Source of the DNA: Pseudomonas sp. SL4(2022)
GTDB lineage: Bacteria; Pseudomonadota; Gammaproteobacteria; Pseudomonadales; Pseudomonadaceae
Length of the DNA: 64,000 nucleotides
NCBI RefSeq assembly: GCF_026625725.1
Contig: NZ_CP113060.1
Location: 806,001-870,000, forward strand
Reading direction: 5' to 3'
The position numbers and the translations under genes were made by a program. Positions within the stretch are counted from its first letter, which is position 1; every line of letters begins with the position of its first letter. Below the pieces are notes generated by a model. It had not been told where the DNA came from. It saw nothing but the letters and a program-made list of their open reading frames with translations, and did no database searches. This document shows positions 28,811-38,695 of this stretch, in pieces.

Positions 28811-30696
28811 GGTGCCACGACCTCAGCCGCCACTGGCGGAGCAAATTCGGCCTTCAACTGGCCTTTCTCATCGAGCAACCAGGCATCCATCACTTGTTTG
28901 ACCACCGGTGCAGCAACCCCTGAGCCAGACTCGCCATTCTCCACCATCACGGACACCGCAATCTGAGGGTTGTCTGCCGGCGCGAAGGCGACGAACAAGG
29001 CATGATCGCGATGGCGTTCAGCCACTTTGCTGCGGTCGTACTTTTCACCCTGCTTGATGGCCACCACCTGAGCAGTACCGCTCTTGCCGGCAATCCGGTA
29101 CAGCGACGTATCGCCCACCTTGCGCGCGGTACCGCGCGGGCCGTGCATCACCTGCTCCATGCCATGACGACCGTTGTCCCAGAACTTGAGGTCACGCAAC
29201 ACAATGTCAGGCACGGGATTGGGGTCAACCGGCGGCTGTCCCTGGATAGTCTTGGCCAGATGTGGGCGAATCCACTTACCCCGAGTGGCCATCAGCGAAA
29301 CGGCCTGAGCCAGCTGCAGGGGGGTGGTCTGCATATAGCCCTGACCGATACCGAGGATCAGCGTTTCCCCGGGATACCAGGCCTGACGATAGCGCGCCCG
29401 CTTCCAGTCTCGCGACGGCATCAACCCCGGAGTTTCTTCGAACATATCCAGCGACACACGCTGACCCAGACCGAAACGGGTCATGTAGTCGTACATGCGA
29501 TCAATGCCCATCTTGTGTGCCAGTGAGTAGAAATAGGTGTCATTGGAGCGGGCGATGGCCAGATCCATGTCCACCCAACCATCGCCGGTGCGGTTCCAGT
29601 TGCGGTATTTGTGACTATGGCCCTGCAACTGATAGAACCCAGGATCTAAGACTCGGGTCTGCGGTGTCACCACACCGGCGTCCAAACCCGCCACTGCAAC
29701 CATTGGTTTGATCGTTGAGCCCGGCGGATAAAGACCACGCAACACCCGGTTGTAGAGCGGGCGGTCGATCGAGTCGCGCAACTCGGCATAGGCCTTGAAG
29801 CCGATACCGGTAACAAACGGGTTGGGGTCGAAACTCGGCTGACTGACCATCGCCAGCACTTCGCCGGTTTGCGGCTGTATTGCCACTATCGCACCACGGC
29901 GACCGGCCAGGGCCGCTTCCGCCGCTTCCTGCAGACGCACATCAAGGCTCAGCACAATATCCTTGCCTGGCGTCGGGTCAGTCCGTTTAAGCACCCGTAA
30001 TACGCGGCCACGGGCGTTAGTCTCGACCTCTTCATAACCCACATCACCGTGCAACTCGTCTTCATAGAAGCGCTCAATGCCGGTTTTGCCGATGTGGTGC
30101 GTACCGCTGTAGGCCACCGGGTCCAGCTCTTTAAGCTCTTTCTCGTTGATCCGCCCGACATAGCCCACCGAGTGTGCGAAGTGCTTGCCCAACGGATAAT
30201 GCCGAACCAGCTGCGCAGAGACCTCAACCCCCGGGAGGCGGAACTGGTTGATGGCGATGAGAGCGATCTGCTCCTCGCTCAACTCGAACAACACCGGCAC
30301 CGGCTCGAATGGCCTTCGCCCCTGACGCACCCGGCGCTCAAACAGCGCCCGCTCATCCGGCCCAAGCTTTAGCACTTCGACAATCACGTCGAGTACCTGC
30401 GGCCAATCGCCAGCGCGTTCGCGGGTCAGGGTCAAGCTGAAACTTGGTCGGTTATCCGCAATGATCACGCCATTGCGATCGAAGATCAGCCCACGACTGG
30501 GCGGAATCGGCTGTACATGGATGCGATTATTTTCCGCCAGGGTGGTGTGGTATTCGTACTGAACCACCTGCAGGTAGTACAGGCGCACGAGCAACACCAA
30601 GGTCAGCAGCAACACCACCACGCCCCCCACCACCGCGCGTTTGCGGATCAGACGACTGTCTTTTTCGTGGTCTTTGAGGCGAATTGGTTGCGGCAT
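28807..30696 (-). CDS. mrdA: Penicillin-binding protein 2 (elongation transpeptidase)
   Basis: 629-aa class B PBP. One N-terminal membrane helix (VVGGVVVLLLTLVLLVRLYY), a dimerisation/pedestal domain (SRGLIFDRNGVIIADN), then the transpeptidase domain. The active-site motifs are STIK in PPGSTIKPM, SND in ARSNDTYF, and KSGT in AGKSGTAQ. It cross-links the wall made by RodA in the elongasome. The start at 30696 places it 13 nt after rlmH. Also called pbpA in Pseudomonas. Confidence 0.95.
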   Translation of the reverse strand: MPQPIRLKDHEKDSRLIRKRAVVGGVVVLLLTLVLLVRLYYLQVVQYEYHTTLAENNRIHVQPIPPSRGLIFDRNGVIIADNRPSFSLTLTRERAGDWPQVLDVIVEVLKLGPDERALFERRVRQGRRPFEPVPVLFELSEEQIALIAINQFRLPGVEVSAQLVRHYPLGKHFAHSVGYVGRINEKELKELDPVAYSGTHHIGKTGIERFYEDELHGDVGYEEVETNARGRVLRVLKRTDPTPGKDIVLSLDVRLQEAAEAALAGRRGAIVAIQPQTGEVLAMVSQPSFDPNPFVTGIGFKAYAELRDSIDRPLYNRVLRGLYPPGSTIKPMVAVAGLDAGVVTPQTRVLDPGFYQLQGHSHKYRNWNRTGDGWVDMDLAIARSNDTYFYSLAHKMGIDRMYDYMTRFGLGQRVSLDMFEETPGLMPSRDWKRARYRQAWYPGETLILGIGQGYMQTTPLQLAQAVSLMATRGKWIRPHLAKTIQGQPPVDPNPVPDIVLRDLKFWDNGRHGMEQVMHGPRGTARKVGDTSLYRIAGKSGTAQVVAIKQGEKYDRSKVAERHRDHALFVAFAPADNPQIAVSVMVENGESGSGVAAPVVKQVMDAWLLDEKGQLKAEFAPPVAAEVVAP

Positions 30697-30709
30697 CGGT
30701 GGCTGCTGA

Positions 30710-31177
30710 TTATTTGTGGTAAGGGTGGCCGGACAACACCGTCCAGGCACGATACATCTGTTCGCCGATCAGAATCCGCACCAAGGGATGCGGCAGGGTC
30801 AGTGGCGACAACGACCAGCGCTGTTCACTGCGTGCCTGCACCTCAGGCGCCAGTCCTTCCGGGCCGCCGACCATGAGGTTGACGGTGCGGGCATCCAAAC
30901 GCCATTTGTCCAGTTCAACAGCCAACTGCTCGGTGCTCCAAGGTCGCCCTTCGACTTCCAGGGTGACGATGCGTTCCCCCGGCTGCACCTTGCTCAGCAT
31001 GGCCTCACCTTCCTGGCGGATCATGCGCGCCACGTCGGCATTCTTGCCGCGGGTGGTCAGCGGAATCTCCACCAATTCCAGCGACAGCTCGCTGGGCATT
31101 CGCTTGGCATATTCCTGCCAACCGTCCTCAACCCAGCGCGGCATGCGTGAACCCACGGCAATCAGCTTGATGCGCAC
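30710..31177 (-). CDS. rlmH: 23S rRNA pseudouridine-1915 N3-methyltransferase
   Basis: 155-aa SPOUT-class methyltransferase, the exact length of E. coli RlmH, which methylates pseudouridine 1915 in helix 69 of 23S rRNA. Motifs include [13 protein letters not shown] at the start, [16 protein letters not shown], the knotted [15 protein letters not shown]-binding loop, and the C-terminal [18 protein letters not shown] and GHPYHK. It lies between rsfS and mrdA on one transcript. Confidence 0.96.
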   Translation of the reverse strand: MRIKLIAVGSRMPRWVEDGWQEYAKRMPSELSLELVEIPLTTRGKNADVARMIRQEGEAMLSKVQPGERIVTLEVEGRPWSTEQLAVELDKWRLDARTVNLMVGGPEGLAPEVQARSEQRWSLSPLTLPHPLVRILIGEQMYRAWTVLSGHPYHK

Positions 31178-31189
31178 AGCGAAACGTCC

Positions 31190-31576
31190 TTATTGCTGCT
31201 CAGAACCTGGCTCTGCGCTGAACTGCGCACGGCTTTGCTCAGCCCCCTGCCACAGACGCTCAAGGTCGTAGAACTGACGGGCCGTTGGCAGCATCACGTG
31301 CACCACGATGTCGCCGAGGTCGAGCAGTGCCCACTCGCCACTGTCCAGACCTTCGCTGCCCAGCGGGCGCACGCCCTGCTCTTTGGCCTTTTCCAGCACG
31401 TTATCGACCAGCGATTTAACGTGACGGCTGGAGGTGCCGCTGGCGATCAGCATGAAGTCAGTGATGCTGGTTTTGCCACGCACATCGATTACGGTGATGT
31501 CTTGCGCCTTGATTTCTTCCAGAGCGGCGGTGGCCAGTTTAACCAGCGCTTCGCTCTGCATTTTTGCGTTTGTCAT
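31190..31576 (-). CDS. rsfS: Ribosomal silencing factor RsfS
   Basis: 128 aa. RsfS binds uL14 and blocks 30S-50S joining when nutrients are scarce. Family motifs are [24 protein letters not shown] split by one helix, [24 protein letters not shown], and a short charged tail. The ATG at 31576 gives the family length; the frame is open further upstream, but that overlaps nadD. Gap to rlmH is 12 nt. Confidence 0.94.
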   Translation of the reverse strand: MTNAKMQSEALVKLATAALEEIKAQDITVIDVRGKTSITDFMLIASGTSSRHVKSLVDNVLEKAKEQGVRPLGSEGLDSGEWALLDLGDIVVHVMLPTARQFYDLERLWQGAEQSRAQFSAEPGSEQQ

Positions 31577-31598
31577 AAGTAACCCGTTTGCCTCGTGT

Positions 31599-32273
31599 TC
31601 AATTCGCACCACGGTACAGTCCGTGGGCATGGATATAGGCCAGTACCGTGTCAGGCACCAGAAAGCGTGCCGACTTTCCGCTCGCCAGTAGCGCGCGGAT
31701 CTGGGTAGCCGACACCGCCAGGGGTGTCTGCCAGATAAAAGCAATTTGCCCACTCGGCCCATTCAGGGCAGAAGGGTCACTCACACTGCGTGCCGCCAAC
31801 AAATCGCGCAGCGCCTCGGGCGCTTCGCTGTCGGCATCCGGGCGCTGCAGCACCAGAATATGACAGTGCCGCAATAATTCATCCCAACGCTGCCAGCTGG
31901 GCAAGCCGCAAAAGGCATCCCATCCCAACAGCAGAAACAGCTGGTCATGTACCGCCAACTCGCAGCGCAACGACTCCAGCGTGTCGATACTGTAGGACGG
32001 TTTGTCGCGTTGCAGCTCGCGATCATCCACCCGCAGCACATCAGCATCCGTCACCGCCAGCCGCACCATGGCCAGGCGATCCTCGGCACTGACCTCTGGC
32101 GCACTGCGATGCGGCGGCCGTGCACTGGGGATCAGACGCAACTCATCAAGCTGCAGCGCCTCGGCGACTTCCACGGCACTGCGCAGATGGCCGATGTGCA
32201 CCGGATTAAAGGTGCCACCAAGCAGGCCGATGCGTCGGGCGTCGGTACGTCGGGCGCCAGGATTCTGGGCCAT
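31599..32273 (-). CDS. nadD: Nicotinate-nucleotide adenylyltransferase
   Basis: 224-aa nucleotidyltransferase that converts nicotinate mononucleotide to deamido-NAD. The phosphate-binding [13 protein letters not shown] motif is near residue 18. The [15 protein letters not shown] block and the C-terminal SATQIRALL signature complete the family pattern. The ATG overlaps the proA stop (TGATG), indicating coupling. Confidence 0.95.
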   Translation of the reverse strand: MAQNPGARRTDARRIGLLGGTFNPVHIGHLRSAVEVAEALQLDELRLIPSARPPHRSAPEVSAEDRLAMVRLAVTDADVLRVDDRELQRDKPSYSIDTLESLRCELAVHDQLFLLLGWDAFCGLPSWQRWDELLRHCHILVLQRPDADSEAPEALRDLLAARSVSDPSALNGPSGQIAFIWQTPLAVSATQIRALLASGKSARFLVPDTVLAYIHAHGLYRGAN

Positions 32274-33538
32274 CAGGTGCGGATGTGTCCGTCGCCGAAC
32301 ACCACATACTTCTCACTGGTCAGGCCTTCCAGACCCACCGGACCACGGGCATGCAGCTTGTCAGTGGAAATACCGATCTCCGCGCCCAGGCCGTACTCGA
32401 AGCCATCGGCGAAACGGGTCGAGGCATTGACCATCACCGAGGCGGAATCCACCTCGGTCAGGAAACGCCGCGCATCCGTGAAGTTCTCAGTGAGAATCGC
32501 GTCTGTGTGCTTGGAACCGTAATGGTTGATGTGCTCGATGGCGGCATCCAGCGACTCAACGATACGGATAGCCAGGATCGGCGCGTTGTACTCGGCGTAC
32601 CAGTCATCTTCACTGGCTTCCAATACGTCGCTGCCGAGCAGCGCACGGGTCGCGGCATCGCCACGCAGCTCAACACCTTTATCGCGGTAGATCGCCGCCA
32701 GCGGCGGCAGCACCTTGTCCGCCACGGCGGCATGCACCAGCAAGGTTTCCATAGCGTTGCACGGCGAGTAGCGCTGGGTTTTGGCGTTATCGGCGACGCG
32801 AATGGCCTTGTCCAAATCGGCCGCCATGTCGATGTACACGTGACACACACCGTCCAGGTGTTTGATCACCGGCACCTTGGCGTCACGGCTGATGCGCTCG
32901 ATCAAACCCTTGCCGCCACGCGGCACGATTACATCGACAAATTCCGGCATGCTGATCAGCGCACCAACAGCGGCGCGATCAGTGGTTTCCACCACCTGCA
33001 CGGCGCTGGCCGGCAGGCCGGCCTCTGCCAGCCCCTGCTGAATGCAGCGGGCAATGGCCTGGTTGGAATGAATCGCCTCGGAGCCACCCCGCAAAATGGT
33101 CGCGTTACCGGATTTCAGGCACAGGCTGGCGGCGTCGATGGTCACGTTCGGCCGTGACTCATAAATAATGCCAATCACACCGAGCGGCACGCGCATCTTG
33201 CCGACCTGGATACCCGACGGCAGGTAACGCATGTCACGGATCTCGCCAATCGGGTCCGGCAGCGTGGCGACCTGACGCAGGCCTTCAATCATCGAATCGA
33301 TCACCGCAGGCGTCAGCGCCAGACGGTCAACCATAGCCGGTTCAAGACCATTGGCGCGGGCAGCGGCCAGGTCCAGTTCATTGGCGACAATCAGTTCGTC
33401 GCGGCCTGCATCCAACGCTGCAGCGGCGGCCTGCAGGGCACGGTTCTTCTGCGCGGTGCTGGCACGCGCGAGCACACGCGAAGCACTGCGGGCGGCCTGT
33501 CCCAGGCGGGTCATATAATCAAGCACGGACTCAGTCAT
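32273..33538 (-). CDS. proA: Gamma-glutamyl phosphate reductase
   Basis: 421 aa, normal length. NADPH-dependent reduction of gamma-glutamyl phosphate to glutamate semialdehyde in proline synthesis. The catalytic cysteine lies in [10 protein letters not shown], and the family shows [31 protein letters not shown] and the C-terminal [20 protein letters not shown]. The frame continues 178 codons upstream, but those overlap the opposite-strand hydrolase. The ATG at 33538 matches the family N-terminus (MTESVLDYM). Confidence 0.96.
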   Translation of the reverse strand: MTESVLDYMTRLGQAARSASRVLARASTAQKNRALQAAAAALDAGRDELIVANELDLAAARANGLEPAMVDRLALTPAVIDSMIEGLRQVATLPDPIGEIRDMRYLPSGIQVGKMRVPLGVIGIIYESRPNVTIDAASLCLKSGNATILRGGSEAIHSNQAIARCIQQGLAEAGLPASAVQVVETTDRAAVGALISMPEFVDVIVPRGGKGLIERISRDAKVPVIKHLDGVCHVYIDMAADLDKAIRVADNAKTQRYSPCNAMETLLVHAAVADKVLPPLAAIYRDKGVELRGDAATRALLGSDVLEASEDDWYAEYNAPILAIRIVESLDAAIEHINHYGSKHTDAILTENFTDARRFLTEVDSASVMVNASTRFADGFEYGLGAEIGISTDKLHARGPVGLEGLTSEKYVVFGDGHIRT

Positions 33539-33619
33539 GATCTTGGCAGGTCTGGCGGTTGAAAAAAGTCGCTGAGTATAACGGGCGCGCCGCTTCACGC
33601 CCAGCACTGTGCGGCGGAC

Positions 33620-33754
33620 GGTAAACACCGCGTTCGCCACCACTGGCGGTAACGCCGCCAGGCCCCGAGCGGCCGGCCACCCCGAGAAACAGTGACACCT
33701 CCCCCGCTTTGCCGCCCGAAGGTTAGGTAAACAAAAACCGCCCAAATGTTTACC
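33620..33754. promoter_or_regulatory. Triple GGTAAACA sites in the proA / PilZ-hydrolase divergent region
   Basis: GGTAAACA occurs at 33620-33627 and 33726-33733, and inverted as TGTTTACC at 33747-33754. The last two form a perfect dyad with a 13-nt spacer. A separate CTGGCGG/CCGCCAG hairpin lies at 33643-33661. The rest of the 264-nt gap holds no gene. The recurring 8-mer suggests a repressor or activator site for the hydrolase gene. Confidence 0.45.
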
Positions 33755-33802
33755 GTGCAATTGAAAGGAAAACAGGCGGTTGACCGCCGGGGTGGGATCA
33801 GC

Positions 33803-35035
33803 ATGCATTACCGTACCGACTATTGCGCTGCACAACTCAACGAACCCCCGCAGACGCTGGACCTGGGCGAGCTGCGCCTGCACTACCAGGCCTACGCCCA
33901 GCACAGCCAAGACCCACGCCCACCGGTGCTGATGCTGGGCGGCGCATTCCAGAGTTTTCGCTCGTTTGCCGCCGAAGTCAGCGAACTGCTCGAACAGCAT
34001 CCGGTGATCCTGCTTGACCTGCCCAGCCAGGGCGGCAACCTGCAATTGGTGCCGCAACTCACGCTGGAGCAACTGGCCGACCTGATCGCCGACTTTGCCG
34101 AAGAGCTCAATCTGCCACCGCTAATGCCCATCGGCCTCTCCTACGGATCCGCTCTGGCCGCTCTGTTTGCTGCCCGACACCCAACCCGCTGCGCCCGCGT
34201 GCTACTGGCCGGAATCACTGCCTTTGGCCGCCCCGGTGCGCGCCTGCTGCTGCAGGAAGGCCTGGCATTGCTGGCCGATGGCCGCAACGAGGCCTTTGCT
34301 TACGGCGCCCTGACCGGCCTGCTCAACCCTTTGCGCCTGGAGCAGACCGGCGTTGCTCCGGTATTCCGCAAAGCCCTGCTGCGGCAAATTCAGCGCCTGT
34401 CCGCCGCCGATGTCGAGCGCTACCGGCAGAACAGTCAGCGCCTGCTGGACTTTCAGGGCTTTAATCAGCACCCCTGCTGCCCCACCCTGGTGCTGGCCGG
34501 CGAACACGACCATTTCACCCAGCCCTGGGAGCATGCCCACTTCGCCGCCGCCTGCGCCCAAGCCAGTTGCGCACTGATCCACAACGCTGACCATCTCGCC
34601 CAGTTCGAGCAACGCGAAGCCTGCGCCAGCCTGTACAACCCCTTCCTGCGCGGCGAAACCCTGCCGCAGCGCAGCCTGGGCAGCAGCTTGCTGCCCCACC
34701 CGCATCTGCTGCAGCTGGAAAAACGCTTTGAGCCGCGCCAACCACCCAACCACCGCCACGCTCGCCTGCAACATCGTGATGGTGGGGAATGGACAGTGGA
34801 AGTCAGCGAACTGGGTTTCTTCGGTGGACTGTTGCAAGCCGACCTGCCGACCATTCGTGGCACGCGCGGCTGGCAACTGCTGTGCAAGGACCTGCCAGCA
34901 CAACCCCTGCTTCCCCTGCGTCAAGATGCAAACGGCTTGGCCTTCGTCTTCCCGCATAGCGATCAGCACGCCAGCCAGGCACTGGAAAGCCAATTCCAGC
35001 TACAGCAGCCACTCCCCACTGCGGCCTGCGCTTAA
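33803..35035 (+). CDS. Alpha/beta hydrolase with C-terminal PilZ-like domain
   Basis: 410 aa. Residues 1-280 are an alpha/beta hydrolase with nucleophile elbow GLSYGS (Ser113), acid Asp236 in GEHDHF, and His264 in NADHLAQF. The oxyanion strand is [10 protein letters not shown]. Residues ~300-400 look like a PilZ c-di-GMP-binding barrel. RxxxR is exact (RFEPR, 308-312); the second motif is [10 protein letters not shown], with Glu333 where PilZ normally has Asp or Asn. The combination resembles RhlA-like lipid hydrolases/transferases only in the first half. The substrate is unknown, and c-di-GMP control is inference. The start ATG at 33803 has GGGGTGGGA upstream. In P. aeruginosa the equivalent gene also follows proA. 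Confidence 0.8.
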   Translation: MHYRTDYCAAQLNEPPQTLDLGELRLHYQAYAQHSQDPRPPVLMLGGAFQSFRSFAAEVSELLEQHPVILLDLPSQGGNLQLVPQLTLEQLADLIADFAEELNLPPLMPIGLSYGSALAALFAARHPTRCARVLLAGITAFGRPGARLLLQEGLALLADGRNEAFAYGALTGLLNPLRLEQTGVAPVFRKALLRQIQRLSAADVERYRQNSQRLLDFQGFNQHPCCPTLVLAGEHDHFTQPWEHAHFAAACAQASCALIHNADHLAQFEQREACASLYNPFLRGETLPQRSLGSSLLPHPHLLQLEKRFEPRQPPNHRHARLQHRDGGEWTVEVSELGFFGGLLQADLPTIRGTRGWQLLCKDLPAQPLLPLRQDANGLAFVFPHSDQHASQALESQFQLQQPLPTAACA

Positions 35036-35112
35036 CACCACGCCGAACCAACTGAGTGCCGGCGAGACGGGTAAAGCAGGCGCGCGCCGTCTCATGAGAT
35101 ACCCACGTACCG

Positions 35113-35967
35113 CTAGACACGCGCCTCGATCACCCGTACCAGACCGGCATTACGCGAGACAGCCAGGCCGAGCGCCTGGGCTGTGCGGCTCGGATCAAAG
35201 ACCTCGACCTGACTGAAGCCGCAGCGCTGGAAGCCCTGCACAATCGCCTGGTCATTGCGGTAATGCAGCGGGTAGTTGCCACGGGTCAGCCGCCCAATCA
35301 GACCAACCCCCCAGCGCAGCTGACGGTAACGCGGGTGCTCGCGCAGATCAGGATAAAGCTCGGTGAGATAGGTGGCCTGAGGAAACTCGCGCAACAGGTC
35401 AGCCAAACGCGTCCAGAACGATTCGATCAGTGCCAACTCGAAATAATTCACCAACCCCTCGGTAATCACCACCACTGGCTTGCTGTGATCCATCTCGGCG
35501 AACAGTGCCGCCAGGCTTTTACTGCCGTCCTCGGCAAGGATATCCACTGCACGCACCTGATGCTGGTTACCCAGCCAACCCTCGGCATTCAGCAACAGAC
35601 GCTTACGCGCGGCCATCACCGGCAGATCAGCCTCGACATATCGCAGGTGCGAGTATCGCGAGGTAAAGCGACGACCACGCGGTGACAGACCGCAGGCAAT
35701 TTCCACCACCTGGCATACGCCGCCCTGCTCAATGGCCGCAGTCAGCTGAGCATCAATCTGCAGATGGCGCTGCAACAGGAACTGCTCGATATCCAGACCT
35801 AATCCGACCCGTGCCCCCCAGGTGATCGGGCTGAGCAGACCATGCACGAAACGCCCGAAACCGGTAACAAAGGCTACATCCGCCAACTGATGGCGATACC
35901 AGACATAACCGGTGTAGTGGGCACTGGGGCTGATATGGGCACTGCTGGCTCGGGCACGTTCAGGCAT
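35113..35967 (-). CDS. LCM-type class I SAM-dependent methyltransferase
   Basis: 284 aa of the leucine-carboxyl-methyltransferase/COG3315 type, often annotated as polyketide-related O-methyltransferase. Signs are QVVEIACGLSPRGRRFT for SAM binding (E-x-A-C-G-L in place of the classic DxGxGxG), YVEADLPVMAARKRLLL, and VVVITEGLVNYFEL. The substrate is unknown and no biosynthetic cluster surrounds it. It converges on the PilZ hydrolase across 77 nt that contain a weak GAGACGG/CCGTCTC hairpin (35064-35093). Confidence 0.8.
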   Translation of the reverse strand: MPERARASSAHISPSAHYTGYVWYRHQLADVAFVTGFGRFVHGLLSPITWGARVGLGLDIEQFLLQRHLQIDAQLTAAIEQGGVCQVVEIACGLSPRGRRFTSRYSHLRYVEADLPVMAARKRLLLNAEGWLGNQHQVRAVDILAEDGSKSLAALFAEMDHSKPVVVITEGLVNYFELALIESFWTRLADLLREFPQATYLTELYPDLREHPRYRQLRWGVGLIGRLTRGNYPLHYRNDQAIVQGFQRCGFSQVEVFDPSRTAQALGLAVSRNAGLVRVIEARV

Positions 35968-36074
35968 GATTCAGACTCTTATTGTTATGATCACGGGACC
36001 TTCAACGGCGCTCGACTGAACGCCTGAACCGGCCACAGCCCAGCCTATGCCCTGCCGAGTAAGCACAACACTGT

Positions 36075-36791
36075 ATGCCTGCCGATCCCAACCTTAGTTT
36101 GCCCTGGCCCCAGGGACGCGCTCTGCCGGCCGATTTCTTCGACCGTGACGCATGCCGACTGGCCCGCGACCTGCTGGGCAAGGTGATTCGCCATCGGCAT
36201 GGCGAACACTGGCTGAGCGCACGCATCATCGAAACCGAAGCCTATTACCTGAGCGAGAAAGGCAGCCATGCCTCGCTTGGCTATACCCACAAACGCCGCG
36301 CGCTGTTTATGGATGGCGGACACATCTATATGTATTACGCCCGCGGCGGCGACTCGCTGAACTTCAGCGCCCAGGGCCCGGGCAATGCAGTGCTGATCAA
36401 ATCAGCCTATCCCTGGCAGGATGTGCGCAGCGGCGCCGACGCTCTGACGCAGATGCTGCGTAATAACCCGGACGCACAAGGCCGCCCCCGTGCCCCAGGC
36501 AGTCTGTGCAATGGCCAAACCCTGCTGTGCAAGGCCCTGGGCCTGAAAGTACCGGACTGGGATGCACGGCCCTTCGATGAGCAGCACCTGTTTGTCGAAG
36601 ACCTCGGTGAACGCCCGCAGCAGATCGTGCAATGCACCCGCCTGGGCATCCCCCACGGGCGTGACGAGCAACTGCCGTACCGTTTTGTCGACGCTGCCTT
36701 TGCCCGCTACTGCACCCGCAACCCATTGCGCCGCGGCCAGTTGGCCGGCCGCGACTTCCATTTAATTAACCCTGAGGATGATCACCGATGA
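36075..36791 (+). CDS. DNA-3-methyladenine glycosylase (AAG/MPG family)
   Basis: 238 aa. Eukaryote-type alkyladenine glycosylase fold: LPADFFDRDACRLARDLLGKV at the start, SARIIETEAYYLSEKGSHAS with the catalytic Glu, and RRALFMDGGHIYMYYARGG. The C-terminal YRFVDAAFARY and the LCKALGL block complete it. It removes alkylated purines to start base-excision repair. Its last 4 nt overlap the next gene (ATGA), so it is coupled to the DedA-PAP2 membrane protein, an unexpected pairing. Confidence 0.9.
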   Translation: MPADPNLSLPWPQGRALPADFFDRDACRLARDLLGKVIRHRHGEHWLSARIIETEAYYLSEKGSHASLGYTHKRRALFMDGGHIYMYYARGGDSLNFSAQGPGNAVLIKSAYPWQDVRSGADALTQMLRNNPDAQGRPRAPGSLCNGQTLLCKALGLKVPDWDARPFDEQHLFVEDLGERPQQIVQCTRLGIPHGRDEQLPYRFVDAAFARYCTRNPLRRGQLAGRDFHLINPEDDHR

Positions 36792-38104
36792 GTCAGTGGC
36801 TCGACAGCTTGACCCTGTGGCTGAGCGCCAACCCTGAATGGCTAGGCCTGGCGATCTTCTTGATTGCCTGCGTCGAGTGCCTGGCAATCGCCGGCATCAT
36901 TGTGCCAGGCACCATTATCATGTTTGCCGTGGCGGTTCTGGCCGGTAACGGTGCCTTGTCGCTTTGGGAAACACTGCTGCTAGCCTACCTGGGCGGCCTG
37001 CTCGGCGATGCCTTGTCTTATGGCATCGGCCGCTACTTTCATCAGGACATTCGCCGCCTGCCGCTGCTGCGCAGCCACCCGCAGTGGCTGAGCGCGGCAG
37101 AGAGCTACTTCCAACGCTATGGCGTCGCCAGCCTGCTGGTCGGCCGTTATATCGGCCCTCTGCGGCCAATGCTGCCGATGGTCGCCGGCATGCTGAACAT
37201 GCCGCTCCCGCGTTTTATCGCCGTCAGCCTGCTGGCCGCTGCCGGCTGGGCCATTGCCTATATGCTGCCGGGCTGGGCCACCGGTGCCGCCTTGCGCCTG
37301 CCGCTGCCGGAGGGATTCTGGCCGCAGGCCGGCGCCGTAGCGGCAGGCGTGGCCATCGTGGTCGGCCTGAGTATTCAAGGCAGCATGCGCGGGCAACGCC
37401 ACGCCAGCCTGCTGGCGGCCGGCGCCTGCCTGGTGCTGCTGGTCGGCATGATGCTCAGCTGGCCGCTGCTCAGCCACTTTGATCAGGGCCTGCTGGCCCT
37501 GGTGCAGGAACAGCGCAGCAGCGAGCTGGACCGGCTGATGGTGCTGATCACCCGCCTCGGCGACATGCACACCCAGGTGGCCGCCGCCGCTCTGCTGTGC
37601 CTGATTCTGCTGGTTACCCGGCAGTGGCGCAGCCTGTGCCTGGCCGTCGGCGCCACACTCGGTACGGCCCTGGCCAATGGTGCACTGAAAGCCCTGTTCG
37701 CCCGCAGCCGACCCGATGTGCTGCTGGAGCCACTGGGCAGCTTCAGCTTCCCTAGCGGACACAGTTCGGCGGCGTTTGCGTTCTTCCTGCTACTCGGCCT
37801 GCTCGCCGGTCGCGGTCAACCGCCGCGCATGCGCCTGACGTGGCTGCTGCTGGCCAGCTTGCCGGCAGCCGCAATTGCCGTTTCCCGGATATACCTGGGT
37901 GTGCACTGGCCCAGCGACATCATCGCCGGCGCCATGCTGGCAGGCTGTTTCTGCGCCCTGAGCCTGGCATTGGTGCAATGGCGTACGTCGCTGCCAGCCC
38001 TACCGGCGAAAATCTGGTGGTTGTTGCTGCCGACGATTATCGCCCTGCTCGGCGGCATCACCACCTGGCAGCTGTCAGCGGGGCTGCTGCTGTACCGCTA
38101 CTGA
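36788..38104 (+). CDS. DedA-PAP2 fusion membrane phosphatase
   Basis: 438-aa polytopic protein. The first ~200 residues are a DedA/SNARE-assoc domain, as in undecaprenyl-phosphate or phospholipid flippases: GIIVPGTIIMF, GGLLGDALSYGIGRYF, and FQRYGVASLLVGRYIGPLRP. The second half is a PAP2 lipid phosphatase with all three motifs intact: K301-x6-RP309, PSGH at 322-325, and SR-x5-H373-xxx-D377. The fusion suggests combined translocation and dephosphorylation of a lipid carrier, perhaps undecaprenyl pyrophosphate; that is inference. Its 3' end overlaps the convergent LON-domain gene by 7 nt. Confidence 0.9.
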   Translation: MSQWLDSLTLWLSANPEWLGLAIFLIACVECLAIAGIIVPGTIIMFAVAVLAGNGALSLWETLLLAYLGGLLGDALSYGIGRYFHQDIRRLPLLRSHPQWLSAAESYFQRYGVASLLVGRYIGPLRPMLPMVAGMLNMPLPRFIAVSLLAAAGWAIAYMLPGWATGAALRLPLPEGFWPQAGAVAAGVAIVVGLSIQGSMRGQRHASLLAAGACLVLLVGMMLSWPLLSHFDQGLLALVQEQRSSELDRLMVLITRLGDMHTQVAAAALLCLILLVTRQWRSLCLAVGATLGTALANGALKALFARSRPDVLLEPLGSFSFPSGHSSAAFAFFLLLGLLAGRGQPPRMRLTWLLLASLPAAAIAVSRIYLGVHWPSDIIAGAMLAGCFCALSLALVQWRTSLPALPAKIWWLLLPTIIALLGGITTWQLSAGLLLYRY

Positions 38105-38691
38105 GAACCGCCCTGCAGCAACTCCAGCAACTGCTGCAACCGCTCCAGGCGCTGCTCGGCACCGGGCATGTCGAGCAGTTGCAGCTTTTGCTGATTGTCC
38201 AGTGGCAACAGGTAAGCCAACTGATTGGCCAGCGCCTCCTGGCCTGCCGGTTCACTCGGCATACCCAACGCAGCGACCATCGGATGGGCACTCAGTGCGC
38301 CCAGCAGCGCAGCAAGGTCAGCATGTTCGGCGCGCAAGGGCTGCTCGACGCCATCTTCCAGCCACTCAACCTCGCCCAGGGTCAACTGATCAGGCAACAC
38401 CTGCGCGCGCTGCACCCGAAAGCGCCGCCCACCTTCCACACGAATGCCCAACAAGCCATTGGGCCGCTGTTCAAAATCACGAATCAGTGCCTCACAGCCT
38501 ATCGCCGCAAACAGCCCGGCGGCCTTGCCAACCTCTGCACCGTCAATCAGGCTGACCACTCCAAAACCCTGGCCCTGCTTCATGCTGCGACTGATCATAT
38601 CCAGGTAGCGCGCCTCGAATATCTGTAAATCGAGCATGCAGCCAGGAAACAGCACGGTATTGAGCGGAAACAATGGCAGGGTCACGGTCAA
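38098..38691 (-). CDS. LON peptidase substrate-binding domain protein
   Basis: 197 aa consisting of a lone LON N-terminal domain without AAA or protease parts: LPLFPLNTVLFPGCMLDLQIFEARYLDMI at the start in two pieces, GFGVVSLIDGAEVG, and GCEALIRDFEQRPNGLLGIRV. Such stand-alone proteins are widespread and uncharacterised. It follows lrgB by 4 nt on the same strand and is probably the third gene of that transcript. Confidence 0.88.
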   Translation of the reverse strand: MTVTLPLFPLNTVLFPGCMLDLQIFEARYLDMISRSMKQGQGFGVVSLIDGAEVGKAAGLFAAIGCEALIRDFEQRPNGLLGIRVEGGRRFRVQRAQVLPDQLTLGEVEWLEDGVEQPLRAEHADLAALLGALSAHPMVAALGMPSEPAGQEALANQLAYLLPLDNQQKLQLLDMPGAEQRLERLQQLLELLQGGSQ

Positions 38692-38695
38692 TTCC

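Noticed and set aside
33539..34072. N-terminal extension of proA by 178 codons
   Set aside because: The frame is open but overlaps the opposite-strand hydrolase and carries no proA family residues; MTESVLDYM is the family start.
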